Notes: a model not told the origin generated them from the letters alone. A stretch of DNA of 64,000 nt from Trinickia acidisoli (GCF_017315725.1 NZ_JAFLRG010000002.1:682001-746000); one strand, 5' to 3'; shown: positions 8,540 through 18,747, counted from the first letter of the stretch. Numbers and translations: made by a program.

Positions 8540-9339
8540 GTGCATGGATCCTACTGCGCGGGCTGACGCGCGAGGCGAGGCACTGGGCGCAATTTCCCGC
8601 TCGGCTGCGAGCGAGCGGCTTGGACGCGGAGATCGTCTGTCTCGATCTGCCCGGTAGCGGGCAGCATGTGGATCTGCGTGCGCCGACGAGCATCGCTGCG
8701 ACGACGGACTTCGTGCGCGCCCGCCTCGCGGTGGACGGACATGCGCCGCCGTACCGCGTCGTCGCGCTCTCGCTCGGCGCGATGGTTGCCGTCGATTGGG
8801 CGCAACGTTTTCCGGCCGAGATCGAGCGGCTCGTGCTCATCAACACGAGCATGCACCGATACAGCGGGCCGCACGAGCGGCTGCGGCCCAGCGCATGGCC
8901 GCGGGCGTTGCGAGCGGCGTGGCGCTGGCGCGGCAGGCAAGACAGGCGTGTGGCCGAAGCGGCGATTCATGCTTTGACGTGCCGTCGCGAGGACGAGCGC
9001 GAGGCGGATCTCGCCGCCTGGATCGAGATCTACGAAAGCGCACCGCCTACGCGGACGAACGCATTGCGGCAACTCTTGGCGGCCGCGCGCTTTCGCGGTA
9101 CGCCGCTTGCGCCGCGCTGTCCGACGCTCGTGCTGGCTTCGCGCGACGACGCGCTGGTCCATCCCGTGTGCTCGACGAAGCTGGCCGCCGCATGGGGCGC
9201 AACGCTGATCGAGCATCCCTGGGCCGGACACGACCTTCCCCACGACGATCCCGCATGGCTCGCCGATGCGATCGCGGCGTGGGTGGGCGATGGGGTGGGG
9301 AATGCCTCGGCTGTCGTCGTGCCTTCGACTGGCGCATAA
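8536..9339 (+). CDS. Alpha/beta hydrolase
   Basis: This 267-residue single-domain alpha/beta hydrolase has its nucleophile serine in an A-L-S-L-G elbow, where alanine replaces the first glycine of the usual G-x-S-x-G. The catalytic histidine is in A-G-H-D-L-P near the C-terminus, with an aspartate in A-S-R-D-D-A. The start is fixed by the ATGA overlap with the M14 peptidase, implying coupled translation and perhaps a shared substrate. No signal peptide. Substrate unknown; esterase or thioesterase activity is possible. Confidence 0.8.
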   Translation: MSAWILLRGLTREARHWAQFPARLRASGLDAEIVCLDLPGSGQHVDLRAPTSIAATTDFVRARLAVDGHAPPYRVVALSLGAMVAVDWAQRFPAEIERLVLINTSMHRYSGPHERLRPSAWPRALRAAWRWRGRQDRRVAEAAIHALTCRREDEREADLAAWIEIYESAPPTRTNALRQLLAAARFRGTPLAPRCPTLVLASRDDALVHPVCSTKLAAAWGATLIEHPWAGHDLPHDDPAWLADAIAAWVGDGVGNASAVVVPSTGA

Positions 9340-9411
9340 TCGCGCTCACCTGGCCGAGCAGGCCGAGCCGCTGATTGAACGTCGAGCATCGTCACCCGCC
9401 GCGGAGGCACC

Positions 9412-12400
9412 ATGCTAGCGAACAACGAAGAAGCCGTCGCCCATTTGCTCGCGGACGTCCTCGAGTATGCGCGAGGGCGATGGTCCGAAGCCGCATTCGT
9501 CCCGCTCGAATCGTTTCTGCGCTTTTACTACGAACTCGTCGACGCGCAAGACTTGCAAAGCCGCGCCATCGCCGACCTCTACGGCGCGGCGATGGCCCAT
9601 TGGCAGACCGCGCAGCGATTCGTGTCGGGCACGGCTGCGCTGCGCGTCTACAACCCGGTGCTCGACGAACACGGCTGGCATTCGGATCACACCGTCATCG
9701 AGATCGTCAACGACGATATGCCGTTTCTCGTCGATTCGGTAACGATGGAAGTCAATCGCTGCGGGCTGACGCTGCACTCGGCGATCCATCCGGTGTACCG
9801 CGTCTGGCGCGACGCGCAAGGCGCGATCGCTCGCATCGAGCCGGGCGGCGCGACGAGCGGCGAGGAGACGTCGGCTCATCGCTCGCGTCTCGAGTCATTC
9901 ATCCACTTCGAGATCGATCGCTGCAGCGAAGCGGCAAAATTGGCCGAGTTGCGCTCGAACATCGGGCGTGTGCTCGCCGACGTGCGCGCGGCGGTCGAAG
10001 ATTGGTCGAAGATGCAGGCTGTCGCGAAGGAGACGATCAAGGCGCTGGCCGCGCGTGAATCGAGCGACGAAGCATTCGAGGCCCGCGCGTTTCTCGAGTG
10101 GATGGCGGCCGATCATTTCACGTTCCTGGGCCTGCGCGACTACGTGCTCGTGCCGCACGAGGGCGGCTTCGCGCTGCGCGGCGTGGACGGAACCGGCGCG
10201 GGCATCTTGCGCGAAAGTTTGCGTTTTGCCGATGCGCCCGACCTCACGCCGCTGCCGCGCGCCGCGGTGGAGATCATCGAAGGAGACTCGCCGATTTTCC
10301 TGACGAAGGCCAATTCCCGAGCAACCGTGCATCGGCCGGGCTACCTCGATTACGTCGGTGTGAAGCTGTTCGGGCCGGACGGAAAGCTCGTCGGCGAGCG
10401 CCGCATGCTGGGCTTGTATACGTCGACGGCCTATACGGGTTCGATCAACGACATTCCGATCGTGCGGCGCAAATGCGCGAACGTCGTGCGGCGCGCGGGG
10501 TTTCTCGCGAAAGGGCATCTGCACAAGTCGCTCGTCACCGTCCTCGAGCAGTATCCGCGCGACGAACTGTTTCAAGCGAACGAGGACGATCTCTACGACA
10601 TCGGGCTCGGCATATTGCGCCTGCAGGAGCACCAGCGCACGCGGATGTTCGTGCGGCGCGACCGCTTCGAGCGTTTCGTTTCGTGCCTCGTATTCGTCGC
10701 GCGCGAGAAGTACAACACGGACTTGCGACGGCGCATCGCGAAGCTGCTTGCCGGCGCGTTCAACGGAACGAGCGTCGAATTCACGCCACTGTTGTCGGAA
10801 TCGCCGCTCGCGCGCATTCACATCGTCGTGCGCACGAATACGGGCGTGCTGCCCGAGGTGGACACGCAAGAGTTGGAGGCGCGGCTCGTCCAAGCCACGC
10901 GCCGCTGGCAGGACGATCTCGCCGACGCGCTGCTCGAGCGTTTCGGCGAAGAGGAGGGCAATCGGTTGCTGCAACGCTACGGCGATTCGTTCCCGGCCGG
11001 ATATCGTGAAGATTATGCCGCGCGCACCGCGGTGCGCGACATCGAACTCATCGAAGCGGCGCAGCGCAACGAGACGCTCTCGATGAATCTGTACCGGCCG
11101 ATCGAAGCGTCGCCCCGCGCGTTTCGATTCAAGGTGTATCGCGCCGGACAGTCGATCGCACTTTCGCGCAGCCTGCCGATGCTCGAGCACCTGGGCGTGC
11201 GCGTCGACGAAGAGCGTCCCTATCTCATCGAGCCTGCAGGCGCGACACCGGCCTGGGTGCACGACTTCGGCCTGGAATTGACGGACGACGTCGAGTTCGA
11301 CATCGAGCACGTGAAAGCGCTATTCGAGGAAGCGTTTGCGCGCGTGTGGGCAGGCGAAGTCGAGAACGACGACTTCAACCGGCTCGTTCTGCGGGCGCAG
11401 CTCGCCGCTCGCGAAGTGTCGATTCTGCGCGCCTATGCGAAGTATTTGCGGCAAGTGGGCTCGACGTTCAGCGACGCTTACGTCGAACGCGCGGTGACCG
11501 GCAATCCGGCACTGGCGCGCGGGCTCGTCGAGCTGTTCCTCTCGCGTTTCGACCCGACGCTCGGGCCCGCGCGCGCCACGCGCGCCGACGCGCTGCTGCA
11601 CGGTATCGAAACCGCGCTCGACCAGGTGCCGAATCTCGACGAAGACCGGATCTTGCGGCAGTTTCTCGGCGTCATCAACGCGACGGTCCGCACGAACTAC
11701 TTCCGTCGCGACAGCCACGGCGAGCCGCTGTCTTACCTCTCGTTCAAGCTCGATCCGTCGCGCGTGCCCGGGCTGCCCGAGCCGAAGCCGATGTTCGAGA
11801 TCTGGGTCTACGCGCCGCGCGTGGAGGGTGTGCATCTGCGCGGCGGGCGCGTCGCGCGCGGCGGCTTGCGCTGGTCGGATCGGCGCGAGGACTTCCGCAC
11901 CGAAGTGCTGGGGCTCATGAAAGCGCAGATGGTGAAGAATACGGTCATCGTGCCGGTCGGATCCAAGGGCGGCTTCGTCGTCAAGAATCCGCCGGCGGCG
12001 GGCGATCGCGAGGCGATGATGCGCGAAGGCATCGCCTGCTATCAAACGTTTCTGCGCGGCTTGCTCGACGTGACCGACAACCGCCAAAACGGCGCGATCG
12101 TCGGTCCGCCCGCCGTCGTGCGTCACGACGGCGACGATCCGTATCTCGTCGTCGCCGCCGACAAGGGCACCGCCACGTTCTCCGACTACGCGAACGCGAT
12201 CGCGCGCGAGTACGGCTTTTGGCTCGACGATGCATTCGCCTCGGGCGGCTCGGTCGGCTATGACCACAAGAAGATGGGCATTACGGCGCGCGGCGCCTGG
12301 GAATCGGTGAAGCGCCATTTCCGCGAGATGGGCACCGATACGCAGACGACCGACTTCACGGTCGTCGGCATTGGCGATATGTCGGGCGACGTATTCGGCA

Positions 12401-14271
12401 ACGGCATGCTGCTCTCGCGCCATATCCGGCTCGTGGCTGCCTTCGATCATCGACACGTCTTCCTCGATCCCAATCCGGACCCGGAAACGAGCTTTGCCGA
12501 ACGCGAGCGGCTCTTCGTGCTCGAACGCTCGAGTTGGGCCGATTACGATCACACGAAGATCTCGGCTGGCGGCGGCGTCTTCCCGCGTACCGCGAAAGCG
12601 ATCCCGATCTCGCCGGCCGTGCAGACCGTGCTCGGCATCACGGCGACAGCGCTCGCGCCGAACGAACTGATCCGTGCGATTTTGCTTGCTCCAGTCGATC
12701 TGCTCTACAACGGCGGTATCGGCACCTATGTGAAAGCGACGCGCGAAACGCACGCGCAGGTCGGCGACCGCGCCAGCGACGGCGTACGCGTCAACGGCGC
12801 TCAATTGCGCGTGAAAGTGGTCGCGGAGGGCGGCAATCTGGGCCTCACGCAATTGGGCCGCATCGAATACGCGCAAAAGGGCGGACGCCTCAACACCGAC
12901 GCCATCGACAACTCGGCCGGCGTCGATTGCTCCGACCACGAAGTCAACATCAAGATCTTGCTCGGGCTCGTCGTTGCCGATGGCGAGATGACCGAAAAGC
13001 AGCGCAACGCGTTATTGGCGGAAATGACCGATGAAGTCGGACTGCTCGTGCTGCTCGACAATTATCAGCAGACGCAGGCGCTCTCGATTGCCGGGCGCTA
13101 CACGGGCGAGCTCTTGGAAGCCGAGGCGCGTCTCATGCGCGCACTCGAACGCGCCGGCCGCTTGAATCGGGCGATCGAGTTCCTGCCGAACGACGAGGAA
13201 ATCGCCGAACGGCAAGCGGCCAAAGCCGGGTTGACGTCGCCCGAACGCGCGGTGCTGCTGGCCTACAGCAAGATGTGGCTCTACGACGAGCTGCTCGAAT
13301 CGGACTTGCCGGAAGACCCGCTCGTTGCCGACATGCTGCGCGAGTACTTCCCCAAGCCCCTGCAAACGCGCTTCGCCGAAGCCGCCGCACGGCATGCGCT
13401 CAAGCGTGAGATTCTCGCCACGCACCTGGCCAATGCGTTGGTGAACCGCGTGGGCTGCGCATTCGTGCACCGGCTGCAAGAGGAGACGGACGCGAAGACG
13501 AGCGATATCGTGCGCGCGTGCATGATGGCGCGCGACGTTTTCGGTATCGACGACCTCTGGCTGCGCATCGATGCCCTCGACAATCGGGTCGCCGACGACG
13601 TGCAAGCCCGCATGTTCGTCGACGTTGCGCGGCTCGTGGAACGCGTGGCGCTGTGGTTCCTGCGGCAATTGCAGACAGAACAGGGCGCACGCGACAGCGC
13701 GGGCGTTCGCGCGTTGATCGAGCGTTGCCGTGAGGCGGCGGCGCGGCTGGTTGCGCGCTTGCCGACCCTGTTGCCGAGCGCCGAACTCGCAGCGCTCGAC
13801 GAGCGCCGGCGTGCGCTCGAGCAGGAAGGCGTCGATGCCGATCTGGCCGGACGCATCGCGAGCGGCGACATGTCGGCGGCGGTGCTGGACATTGCCGAGG
13901 TGGCATCGAACGTCGATCAGCCGCTGGAACTCGTGGCGGGCGTCTACTTTGCGCTCGGCACATTGCTCGATTACGGATTCATTGGCGAGCGCGCGAGCGC
14001 ATTGCCGACGCACACGCATTGGGACATGCTCGCGCGTGCCGCGGCGCTTGCCGAGCTTGCGAGGCTCAAGCGCGTGCTGACGGTCAGCGCGCTGACGCAC
14101 GCGCCCGAACGTGCGTCGGCCGATGCGATTGCCGCGGCTTGGCGCGAGCAGCGCGCACCGCAACTTGCGCGCTTCGCGCAGTTGGTTGCCGAGCAACGCG
14201 CGTCGGGCGGCGCGAGCTTGTCGATGCTGCTGGTGCTCGTGCGCGAAATGACGGTATTGGAGCGGGGATAG
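9412..14271 (+). CDS. gdhB: Large NAD-specific glutamate dehydrogenase
   Basis: The 1,619-residue protein matches the L_180 class of NAD-dependent glutamate dehydrogenases, whose usual length is about 1,600. It converts glutamate to 2-oxoglutarate and ammonia in catabolism. The N-terminal part (about 1-450) has the ACT-like regulatory region of this class. The catalytic core begins around residue 816 with G-G-L-R-W-S-D-R and continues with the substrate lysine segment M-V-K-N-T-V-I-V-P-V-G-S-K-G-G-F near 842-856. GGAGG sits 5 bases before the ATG. It is monocistronic as far as can be seen, with a 9-bp repeat array 33 bp after the stop. Confidence 0.93.
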   Translation: MLANNEEAVAHLLADVLEYARGRWSEAAFVPLESFLRFYYELVDAQDLQSRAIADLYGAAMAHWQTAQRFVSGTAALRVYNPVLDEHGWHSDHTVIEIVNDDMPFLVDSVTMEVNRCGLTLHSAIHPVYRVWRDAQGAIARIEPGGATSGEETSAHRSRLESFIHFEIDRCSEAAKLAELRSNIGRVLADVRAAVEDWSKMQAVAKETIKALAARESSDEAFEARAFLEWMAADHFTFLGLRDYVLVPHEGGFALRGVDGTGAGILRESLRFADAPDLTPLPRAAVEIIEGDSPIFLTKANSRATVHRPGYLDYVGVKLFGPDGKLVGERRMLGLYTSTAYTGSINDIPIVRRKCANVVRRAGFLAKGHLHKSLVTVLEQYPRDELFQANEDDLYDIGLGILRLQEHQRTRMFVRRDRFERFVSCLVFVAREKYNTDLRRRIAKLLAGAFNGTSVEFTPLLSESPLARIHIVVRTNTGVLPEVDTQELEARLVQATRRWQDDLADALLERFGEEEGNRLLQRYGDSFPAGYREDYAARTAVRDIELIEAAQRNETLSMNLYRPIEASPRAFRFKVYRAGQSIALSRSLPMLEHLGVRVDEERPYLIEPAGATPAWVHDFGLELTDDVEFDIEHVKALFEEAFARVWAGEVENDDFNRLVLRAQLAAREVSILRAYAKYLRQVGSTFSDAYVERAVTGNPALARGLVELFLSRFDPTLGPARATRADALLHGIETALDQVPNLDEDRILRQFLGVINATVRTNYFRRDSHGEPLSYLSFKLDPSRVPGLPEPKPMFEIWVYAPRVEGVHLRGGRVARGGLRWSDRREDFRTEVLGLMKAQMVKNTVIVPVGSKGGFVVKNPPAAGDREAMMREGIACYQTFLRGLLDVTDNRQNGAIVGPPAVVRHDGDDPYLVVAADKGTATFSDYANAIAREYGFWLDDAFASGGSVGYDHKKMGITARGAWESVKRHFREMGTDTQTTDFTVVGIGDMSGDVFGNGMLLSRHIRLVAAFDHRHVFLDPNPDPETSFAERERLFVLERSSWADYDHTKISAGGGVFPRTAKAIPISPAVQTVLGITATALAPNELIRAILLAPVDLLYNGGIGTYVKATRETHAQVGDRASDGVRVNGAQLRVKVVAEGGNLGLTQLGRIEYAQKGGRLNTDAIDNSAGVDCSDHEVNIKILLGLVVADGEMTEKQRNALLAEMTDEVGLLVLLDNYQQTQALSIAGRYTGELLEAEARLMRALERAGRLNRAIEFLPNDEEIAERQAAKAGLTSPERAVLLAYSKMWLYDELLESDLPEDPLVADMLREYFPKPLQTRFAEAAARHALKREILATHLANALVNRVGCAFVHRLQEETDAKTSDIVRACMMARDVFGIDDLWLRIDALDNRVADDVQARMFVDVARLVERVALWFLRQLQTEQGARDSAGVRALIERCREAAARLVARLPTLLPSAELAALDERRRALEQEGVDADLAGRIASGDMSAAVLDIAEVASNVDQPLELVAGVYFALGTLLDYGFIGERASALPTHTHWDMLARAAALAELARLKRVLTVSALTHAPERASADAIAAAWREQRAPQLARFAQLVAEQRASGGASLSMLLVLVREMTVLERG

Positions 14272-14304
14272 GAAAAGCAGCGAACGCGGCGCCGTTGAAC
14301 CGCT

Positions 14305-14376
14305 CCGATATGGCCGATATGGCCGATATGGCCGATATGGCCGATATGGCCGATATGGCCGATATGGCCGATATGG
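14305..14376. repeat. 9-bp tandem repeat, 8 perfect copies
   Basis: Eight identical copies of CCGATATGG occupy 72 bp between the glutamate dehydrogenase and the mechanosensitive channel gene. Each unit contains an ATG, and in one plus-strand frame the array reads Met-Ala-Asp repeated. Perfect identity points to recent slippage expansion, so the copy number is probably variable between strains. Confidence 0.95.
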
Positions 14377-14544
14377 CACGCGCATTGCTCACCGATCCCA
14401 GGCCGTGGCTTGACGGGCGACGGCGAACGGCTGCACGCTCTCGGGATCGTTCCGGCGAGAACGGTGTCACATGAGGTCGAGCGCGCGCGGCGGCTTGTCC
14501 GCGGCGCGTTCTCTCCGTCATTGGCATTTCTTCCTCACGTCTTT

Positions 14545-17019
14545 ATGCGCAAATTACTGTCCACCGGTGTGCTGTTTTTATTGTTTTGCTTTTCGTTCGC
14601 GCATGCCGCGCCCGCTTCGGCACCGGCGTCGCCAAAGCCAGTCTCCAACCCTTCCACTGTCGTCTTGACGCCCGAGCAGGCCAAGCGCGCGCTGCAAGTG
14701 CTCGGCAATCCGACCTCGCGCGGGCAAATGGAAGACACGTTGCGCGCCATCGCCGCGGCCGGTGCGCTGGCGACGCCGCCCGTCGCTAGCGCACCGGCGG
14801 CGGCATCGTCGTCCGCGGCTTCAGGGGTGTTGTCGGCGATTGCGTCTAATGGGCTCGTGTCCCAGGTGTCGCATCAGACCGTCCACGACATTCGTAGGAT
14901 CGGCGCGTCGCTGCGCCACTCGGTGGCGGCATTGCTCGACGTGCGTTCCGTGCGCGCATGGTGGAGCTACGAGATGACGAGCACGGAAGGGCGCGCGCAG
15001 CTCGAGCAATTGGGCTGGACGCTCGCCGCCACATTCGTTCCCGCGTGGCTCGCGAGTTGGCTCTTGACGCGGCTGCTCCGCAAGCGAGTAGCCGTCTTGG
15101 CCGTCGGCAAGGCCGAGGCGGATGGCGGGGCGGATGCGAATGCTCGAGCGGCCAATGCCAATGCCAACGCCAATGCCGAGGCGGATGCGGCGGTGAGCAC
15201 GCTCAACGCGAACGTGCCCGCGACGAGTATCGACGAGCAAGCATTGCGCGCGGCGCGCAATCAGCGCGATGCCGCTCATGCGGGCCGACACTGGTCGCTG
15301 CTGCAACGGCTGCCTTACGCGCTCCTGCATACGTTGCTCGAAGCGATTCCGCTCGCGGCGTTCGTCGGCGTGGCGTTGGTCGCGATGTCCTTGCTGACCG
15401 ACGACGGAACGCAGCAGGCCGATGTCGTCGTAACCGTCATCGAGATCTATACCGTTGCGCGCGCGATCGTGCTCGCGAGCGGGTTTTTGTTCGCTAGCGG
15501 TGCGCCGAGGCTGCGCATGCTGCCGCTCGGCGACGCGTGGGCTGCCTTCGGTGAAGCATGGGTATTGCGCCTCGTGATCGTGCTCGGCGTCGGTGTCGCA
15601 TTGGCCGAGACTCCGGTGTCGCTCGGCCTCACGGCGGCCGCGCACGATGGCATCGAGAAGGCCGTGGCGCTCGTCGGTCACGTGATGATCGTGGTGCTGA
15701 TCCTGCAGATTCGCCGGCCCGTGGCTGATTGGATGCGATCGAAGTACGCGCGCTCGGGGCTGTTCCGATTCCTGGCGAATTGGTTGGCCGATACGTGGGC
15801 GGCCGTCGCTGCGTTTTTCGTCATGGCGCTTTGGTTCATTTGGGCGCTCGACGTGCGCAACGGCTATGAAACGCTGCTCGAGCACGGTGGGCTGTCGCTG
15901 TTGATTCTCGTCGGCGCGCGTGTCGTCGCGATCGTCACGTTCGGTATTCTCGGGCGCATTTTCAAGGCACCGAACGAGGCCAAGCCGTCGATTGCGCTGC
16001 AGCGCGCACAGCGTTACTACCCGCTGCTGCGCCGGTTGACCTGGCTCGTGATTCTCGTCGCGGCAACGGCGCTCGTCTTGTGGGTGTGGGACATTCACGT
16101 GTGGCGCGCGTTTACCGGTAACTTCGTCGGGCGCAAACTCGCTTCGGCGTGCGTGACCGTTGCCGTTGCCGCATTCGTCGCACTGCTCGTATGGGAGACC
16201 ATCAACGTTTCGATCGAACGCCGGCTCCACCGGTGGACCGATACGGGCGATCTCATGCGCGCCGCGCGCTTGCGCACGTTGCTGCCGATGCTGCGCACGG
16301 CGTTGCTCGTCGGCATTGCGCTCGTCGTCGGGCTGACCGGCTTGAGCGAGCTCGGCGTAAACATCGGGCCGCTGCTCGCGGGCGCGAGCATTTTCGGGGT
16401 GGCGCTCGGCTTCGGTTCGCAAAAGCTCGTGCAGGACTTCATCACGGGGATGTTCCTGCTGATGGAGAACGCGATGCAGGTCGGCGATTGGGTCACGCTC
16501 GCGGGCGTATCGGGAACGGTCGAGTACTTGTCGATTCGCACCGTGCGTCTGCGCGGCGGCGACGGTGCGCTGCATACCGTCCCGTTCAGTTCGGTGTCGA
16601 CGGTGACCAATTCGAACCGAGGGTTGGGTAACGCCGCGGTCAAGGTCAGCATTGCGTATGGACAGGACATCGATCTCGCCACGAAAACCTTGAACGAAAT
16701 CGGCGCTCAATTGCGCGAAGATCCGAAATTCAAGGATGGCATCATCAGCGACTTCAGTTTCTGGGGCGTCGACCAAGTGGACGGCTCGATGATCACGCTC
16801 GTGGGCCAGGTTCAATGTCGCGATACCGCGCGCTGGCCGATCCAGCGCGAGTTCAATCGGCTCATCGCCGGGCGGTTCCGCGAACGCGGCATCGCTATCG
16901 CCAATCCGCTGCGCAACGTGCTCGTGCCGAGCGACGGAGCGAAGGGGATCGACGATAAGAAACGAGAAGAGCCTGTCAACGAGGAGGGGACAGGCAAGAA
17001 ACCGTCGACCGAGCAATGA
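14545..17019 (+). CDS. MscS-family mechanosensitive channel (YbiO-like)
   Basis: The 824-residue protein starts at the ATG at 14545, which gives a clear signal peptide (M-R-K-L-L-S-T-G-V-L-F... cut after A-H-A). A periplasmic region follows, then about ten membrane segments between residues 180 and 640. The MscS pore and beta domain begin at the L-S-E-L-G-V-N-I-G-P-L-L-A-G segment and include A-L-G-F-G-S-Q-K-L-V-Q-D and the V-G-D-W-V motif. Large size plus a C-terminal MscS domain resembles YbiO-type channels that relieve osmotic downshock. An Ala-Asn repeat lies in a loop near residues 200-215, encoded by 15151-15174. The C-terminal 25 residues are charged and disordered. Confidence 0.85.
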   Translation: MRKLLSTGVLFLLFCFSFAHAAPASAPASPKPVSNPSTVVLTPEQAKRALQVLGNPTSRGQMEDTLRAIAAAGALATPPVASAPAAASSSAASGVLSAIASNGLVSQVSHQTVHDIRRIGASLRHSVAALLDVRSVRAWWSYEMTSTEGRAQLEQLGWTLAATFVPAWLASWLLTRLLRKRVAVLAVGKAEADGGADANARAANANANANAEADAAVSTLNANVPATSIDEQALRAARNQRDAAHAGRHWSLLQRLPYALLHTLLEAIPLAAFVGVALVAMSLLTDDGTQQADVVVTVIEIYTVARAIVLASGFLFASGAPRLRMLPLGDAWAAFGEAWVLRLVIVLGVGVALAETPVSLGLTAAAHDGIEKAVALVGHVMIVVLILQIRRPVADWMRSKYARSGLFRFLANWLADTWAAVAAFFVMALWFIWALDVRNGYETLLEHGGLSLLILVGARVVAIVTFGILGRIFKAPNEAKPSIALQRAQRYYPLLRRLTWLVILVAATALVLWVWDIHVWRAFTGNFVGRKLASACVTVAVAAFVALLVWETINVSIERRLHRWTDTGDLMRAARLRTLLPMLRTALLVGIALVVGLTGLSELGVNIGPLLAGASIFGVALGFGSQKLVQDFITGMFLLMENAMQVGDWVTLAGVSGTVEYLSIRTVRLRGGDGALHTVPFSSVSTVTNSNRGLGNAAVKVSIAYGQDIDLATKTLNEIGAQLREDPKFKDGIISDFSFWGVDQVDGSMITLVGQVQCRDTARWPIQREFNRLIAGRFRERGIAIANPLRNVLVPSDGAKGIDDKKREEPVNEEGTGKKPSTEQ
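15151..15174. repeat. 6-bp in-frame repeat (GCCAAT/C x4)
   Basis: Four GCCAAY units encode Ala-Asn repeats in a cytoplasmic or periplasmic loop of the mechanosensitive channel. Expansion or contraction would keep the frame. Confidence 0.75.
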
Positions 17020-17104
17020 CGAGAGGATGGGCGTCCCACTATACTGACGCGCGCAGTACTAGCGAGCGGTTCTCTCTAACAAGTGACGAATCCAAAGGAC
17101 GCCC

Positions 17105-18166
17105 ATGCTTACTCGCACCCTCTCGTCGATCGGCGCCATCGCGCTGACGGCCTGCGCGGCCACGGCCTCGAGTGCGCAGGACAACGACACCCGCTTCGCC
17201 GACCAAGCTTCGCACGGCCGGCACGTCAAAGTCATGATTATTTCGATGTTCGCGCCGGAAGGGCAGGTCTGGCTCGACCATCTCGGTCCGTGGGAGTCGA
17301 TCCCTGTTGCGGGGTTGTCGCCCGACTATCCCAACGTTCAGTGCAACAAGCAGGATATCTGCGTGATGACGACCGGTATGGGACACGCGAACGCGGCGGC
17401 GTCGACGATGGCGTTGGCGTTCTCGTCGCAGTTCGATCTGCGTCACACGTACTTCCTGATTGCCGGTATTGCCGGCATCGATCCGGCTCGAGGTACGCTC
17501 GGTTCCGCGGCATGGGCGAAATACCTCGTCGATTTCGGCATCCAATGGGAGCTCGACGGACGCGAGATTCCGCCGGGTTGGAACACCGGTTATCTCGGCA
17601 TCAACACGACGAATCCAAACCAAAAGCCCCCGCTCGATTACAAGACGGAGGTATTCCAACTCAATGCGAATCTTGCCGATGCCGCCTATGCGTTGTCGCG
17701 CAACGTCGTGCTGACCGACAGCCCGCAAGCGCAAGCCGCGCGCGCCAAATACGGCTATGCGCCCGCCGACCAGCCGCCCACGGTCATTCAATGCGACACG
17801 CTCGCAGGCGATACCTGGTTTTCGGGCACGGATATTGGGCAGCGCGCACGCGACTGGATGAAGATCATGACCGACGGCAATGGAACCTATTGCACCACGC
17901 AGCAAGAGGACAACGCGACGTTCGAGGCTTTGACGCGCGCTGCGAATGCGCATCGCGTCGACCTCTCACGCGTGGCGGACCTGCGCGCCGGTTCTGACTT
18001 CGATCGCCCCTATGCGGGCCAGACGAGCGCCGACAATCTGCTGAATTACGCGGCGCAGGGCGGCTTCACGCCGGCGATCTCGAACCTGTTCTTGGCGGGT
18101 AACCCGCTCGTGCAGGCGATTGCGACGCATTGGAGCGAGTGGCGCAACGGCGTGCCGCAACCGTAA
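17105..18166 (+). CDS. Purine nucleoside permease (NUP family)
   Basis: The 353-residue protein has a signal peptide (cut near S-S-A-Q) and the NUP-family pattern: V-K-V-M-I-I-S-M-F-x-P-E at the start of the mature part, a T-G-M-G-x-x-N-A segment around residue 90, and I-A-G-I-A-G-I-D-P near 119-127. The N-terminal fold resembles nucleoside phosphorylases, and fungal NUP proteins are described as purine nucleoside transporters. In bacteria the protein is probably periplasmic, because I see no set of membrane helices. AAGGA precedes the ATG. A strong hairpin follows the stop. The exact substrate is unknown. Confidence 0.82.
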   Translation: MLTRTLSSIGAIALTACAATASSAQDNDTRFADQASHGRHVKVMIISMFAPEGQVWLDHLGPWESIPVAGLSPDYPNVQCNKQDICVMTTGMGHANAAASTMALAFSSQFDLRHTYFLIAGIAGIDPARGTLGSAAWAKYLVDFGIQWELDGREIPPGWNTGYLGINTTNPNQKPPLDYKTEVFQLNANLADAAYALSRNVVLTDSPQAQAARAKYGYAPADQPPTVIQCDTLAGDTWFSGTDIGQRARDWMKIMTDGNGTYCTTQQEDNATFEALTRAANAHRVDLSRVADLRAGSDFDRPYAGQTSADNLLNYAAQGGFTPAISNLFLAGNPLVQAIATHWSEWRNGVPQP

Positions 18167-18174
18167 GCGTATCG

Positions 18175-18207
18175 GCCGCGGCGGCGGTGTTTTGCTGCCG
18201 CCGCGGC
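18175..18207. terminator. Strong hairpin downstream of the NUP gene
   Basis: An 11-bp perfect stem (CCGCGGCGGC / GCCGCCGCGG at its core, 18176-18206) has an 11-base T-rich loop, 9 bp after the stop codon. There is no T run after the stem, so it may act as an RNA-stabilising structure or a Rho-assisted terminator. Confidence 0.5.
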
Positions 18208-18306
18208 GCGAACGGCGTCCAGACCGGCGCGTCGCTGTCCCAATGATCGAGCACGGAATGCGAGAGGTCGAACATTTAGGATTCCTTATATTTAGGACTG
18301 CTAAGG

Positions 18307-18609
18307 TTATTGGTTTCCTGCGCGCGCGAGTTCGACATGCGTGTTATCGCCATCGCGCAACGCGATACGAGCCGCTTGCGTTCGGCCCGCGAGACTCAGG
18401 TTCGGATAGCTTTGCTTGTTCATAGCAGGTAACGTGCCATCGCGCTCAGCAGCGACGAGTTCGGCACGAACTTGTTCGCGCGTCTTGGTGCTCGTGCCGA
18501 TCCACGATTGGTCGTTGTACGAACCGTTATGGCCGATGCTGCCTTCAGCGAAGGCAGCCGTGCTGGCGAAAAGCGAAACGAAAAGGGCGGCTGCGAGAGT
18601 GCGCTTCAT
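18307..18609 (-). CDS. DUF4148 secreted small protein
   Basis: This 100-residue protein has a clear signal peptide (M-K-R-T-L-A-A-A-L-F-V-S-L... cut after A-F-A). The mature part has the T-R-E-Q-V-R-A-E-L-V-A-A-E-R-D-G pattern that defines DUF4148, a family abundant in Burkholderiaceae and usually periplasmic. AGGAG lies well placed before the ATG. It is a single-gene unit. The function of the family is unknown. Confidence 0.88.
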   Translation of the reverse strand: MKRTLAAALFVSLFASTAAFAEGSIGHNGSYNDQSWIGTSTKTREQVRAELVAAERDGTLPAMNKQSYPNLSLAGRTQAARIALRDGDNTHVELARAGNQ

Positions 18610-18707
18610 GATGTTGCTCCTGTCTTATCGGGTGCGTTGCCGGTGATCGGCGTTGCGACAGGAGCAAATGTAGGCGTCTACAGAATCGGGATAAACCCGA
18701 ATTTTGC

Positions 18708-18747
18708 GAAATAATTTGTCGGCCCGGCGGAACAATCCGGCCGGGCC
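18708..18747 (-). terminator. Probable terminator of the LysR gene
   Basis: On the minus strand a GC-rich stem (GGCCCGGCCGG / CCGCCGGGCC with one bulge) is followed by GACAAATTATTT, 17 bp after the stop of the LysR gene at 18764. The T run is imperfect. Confidence 0.5.

Noticed and set aside
14305..14376. Possible CRISPR-like array
   Set aside because: Units are 9 bp with no spacers; it is a simple tandem repeat.
14310..14474. 54-codon (Met-Ala-Asp)n peptide
   Set aside because: No ribosome binding site and no homology; kept only as a repeat and as a point to check.
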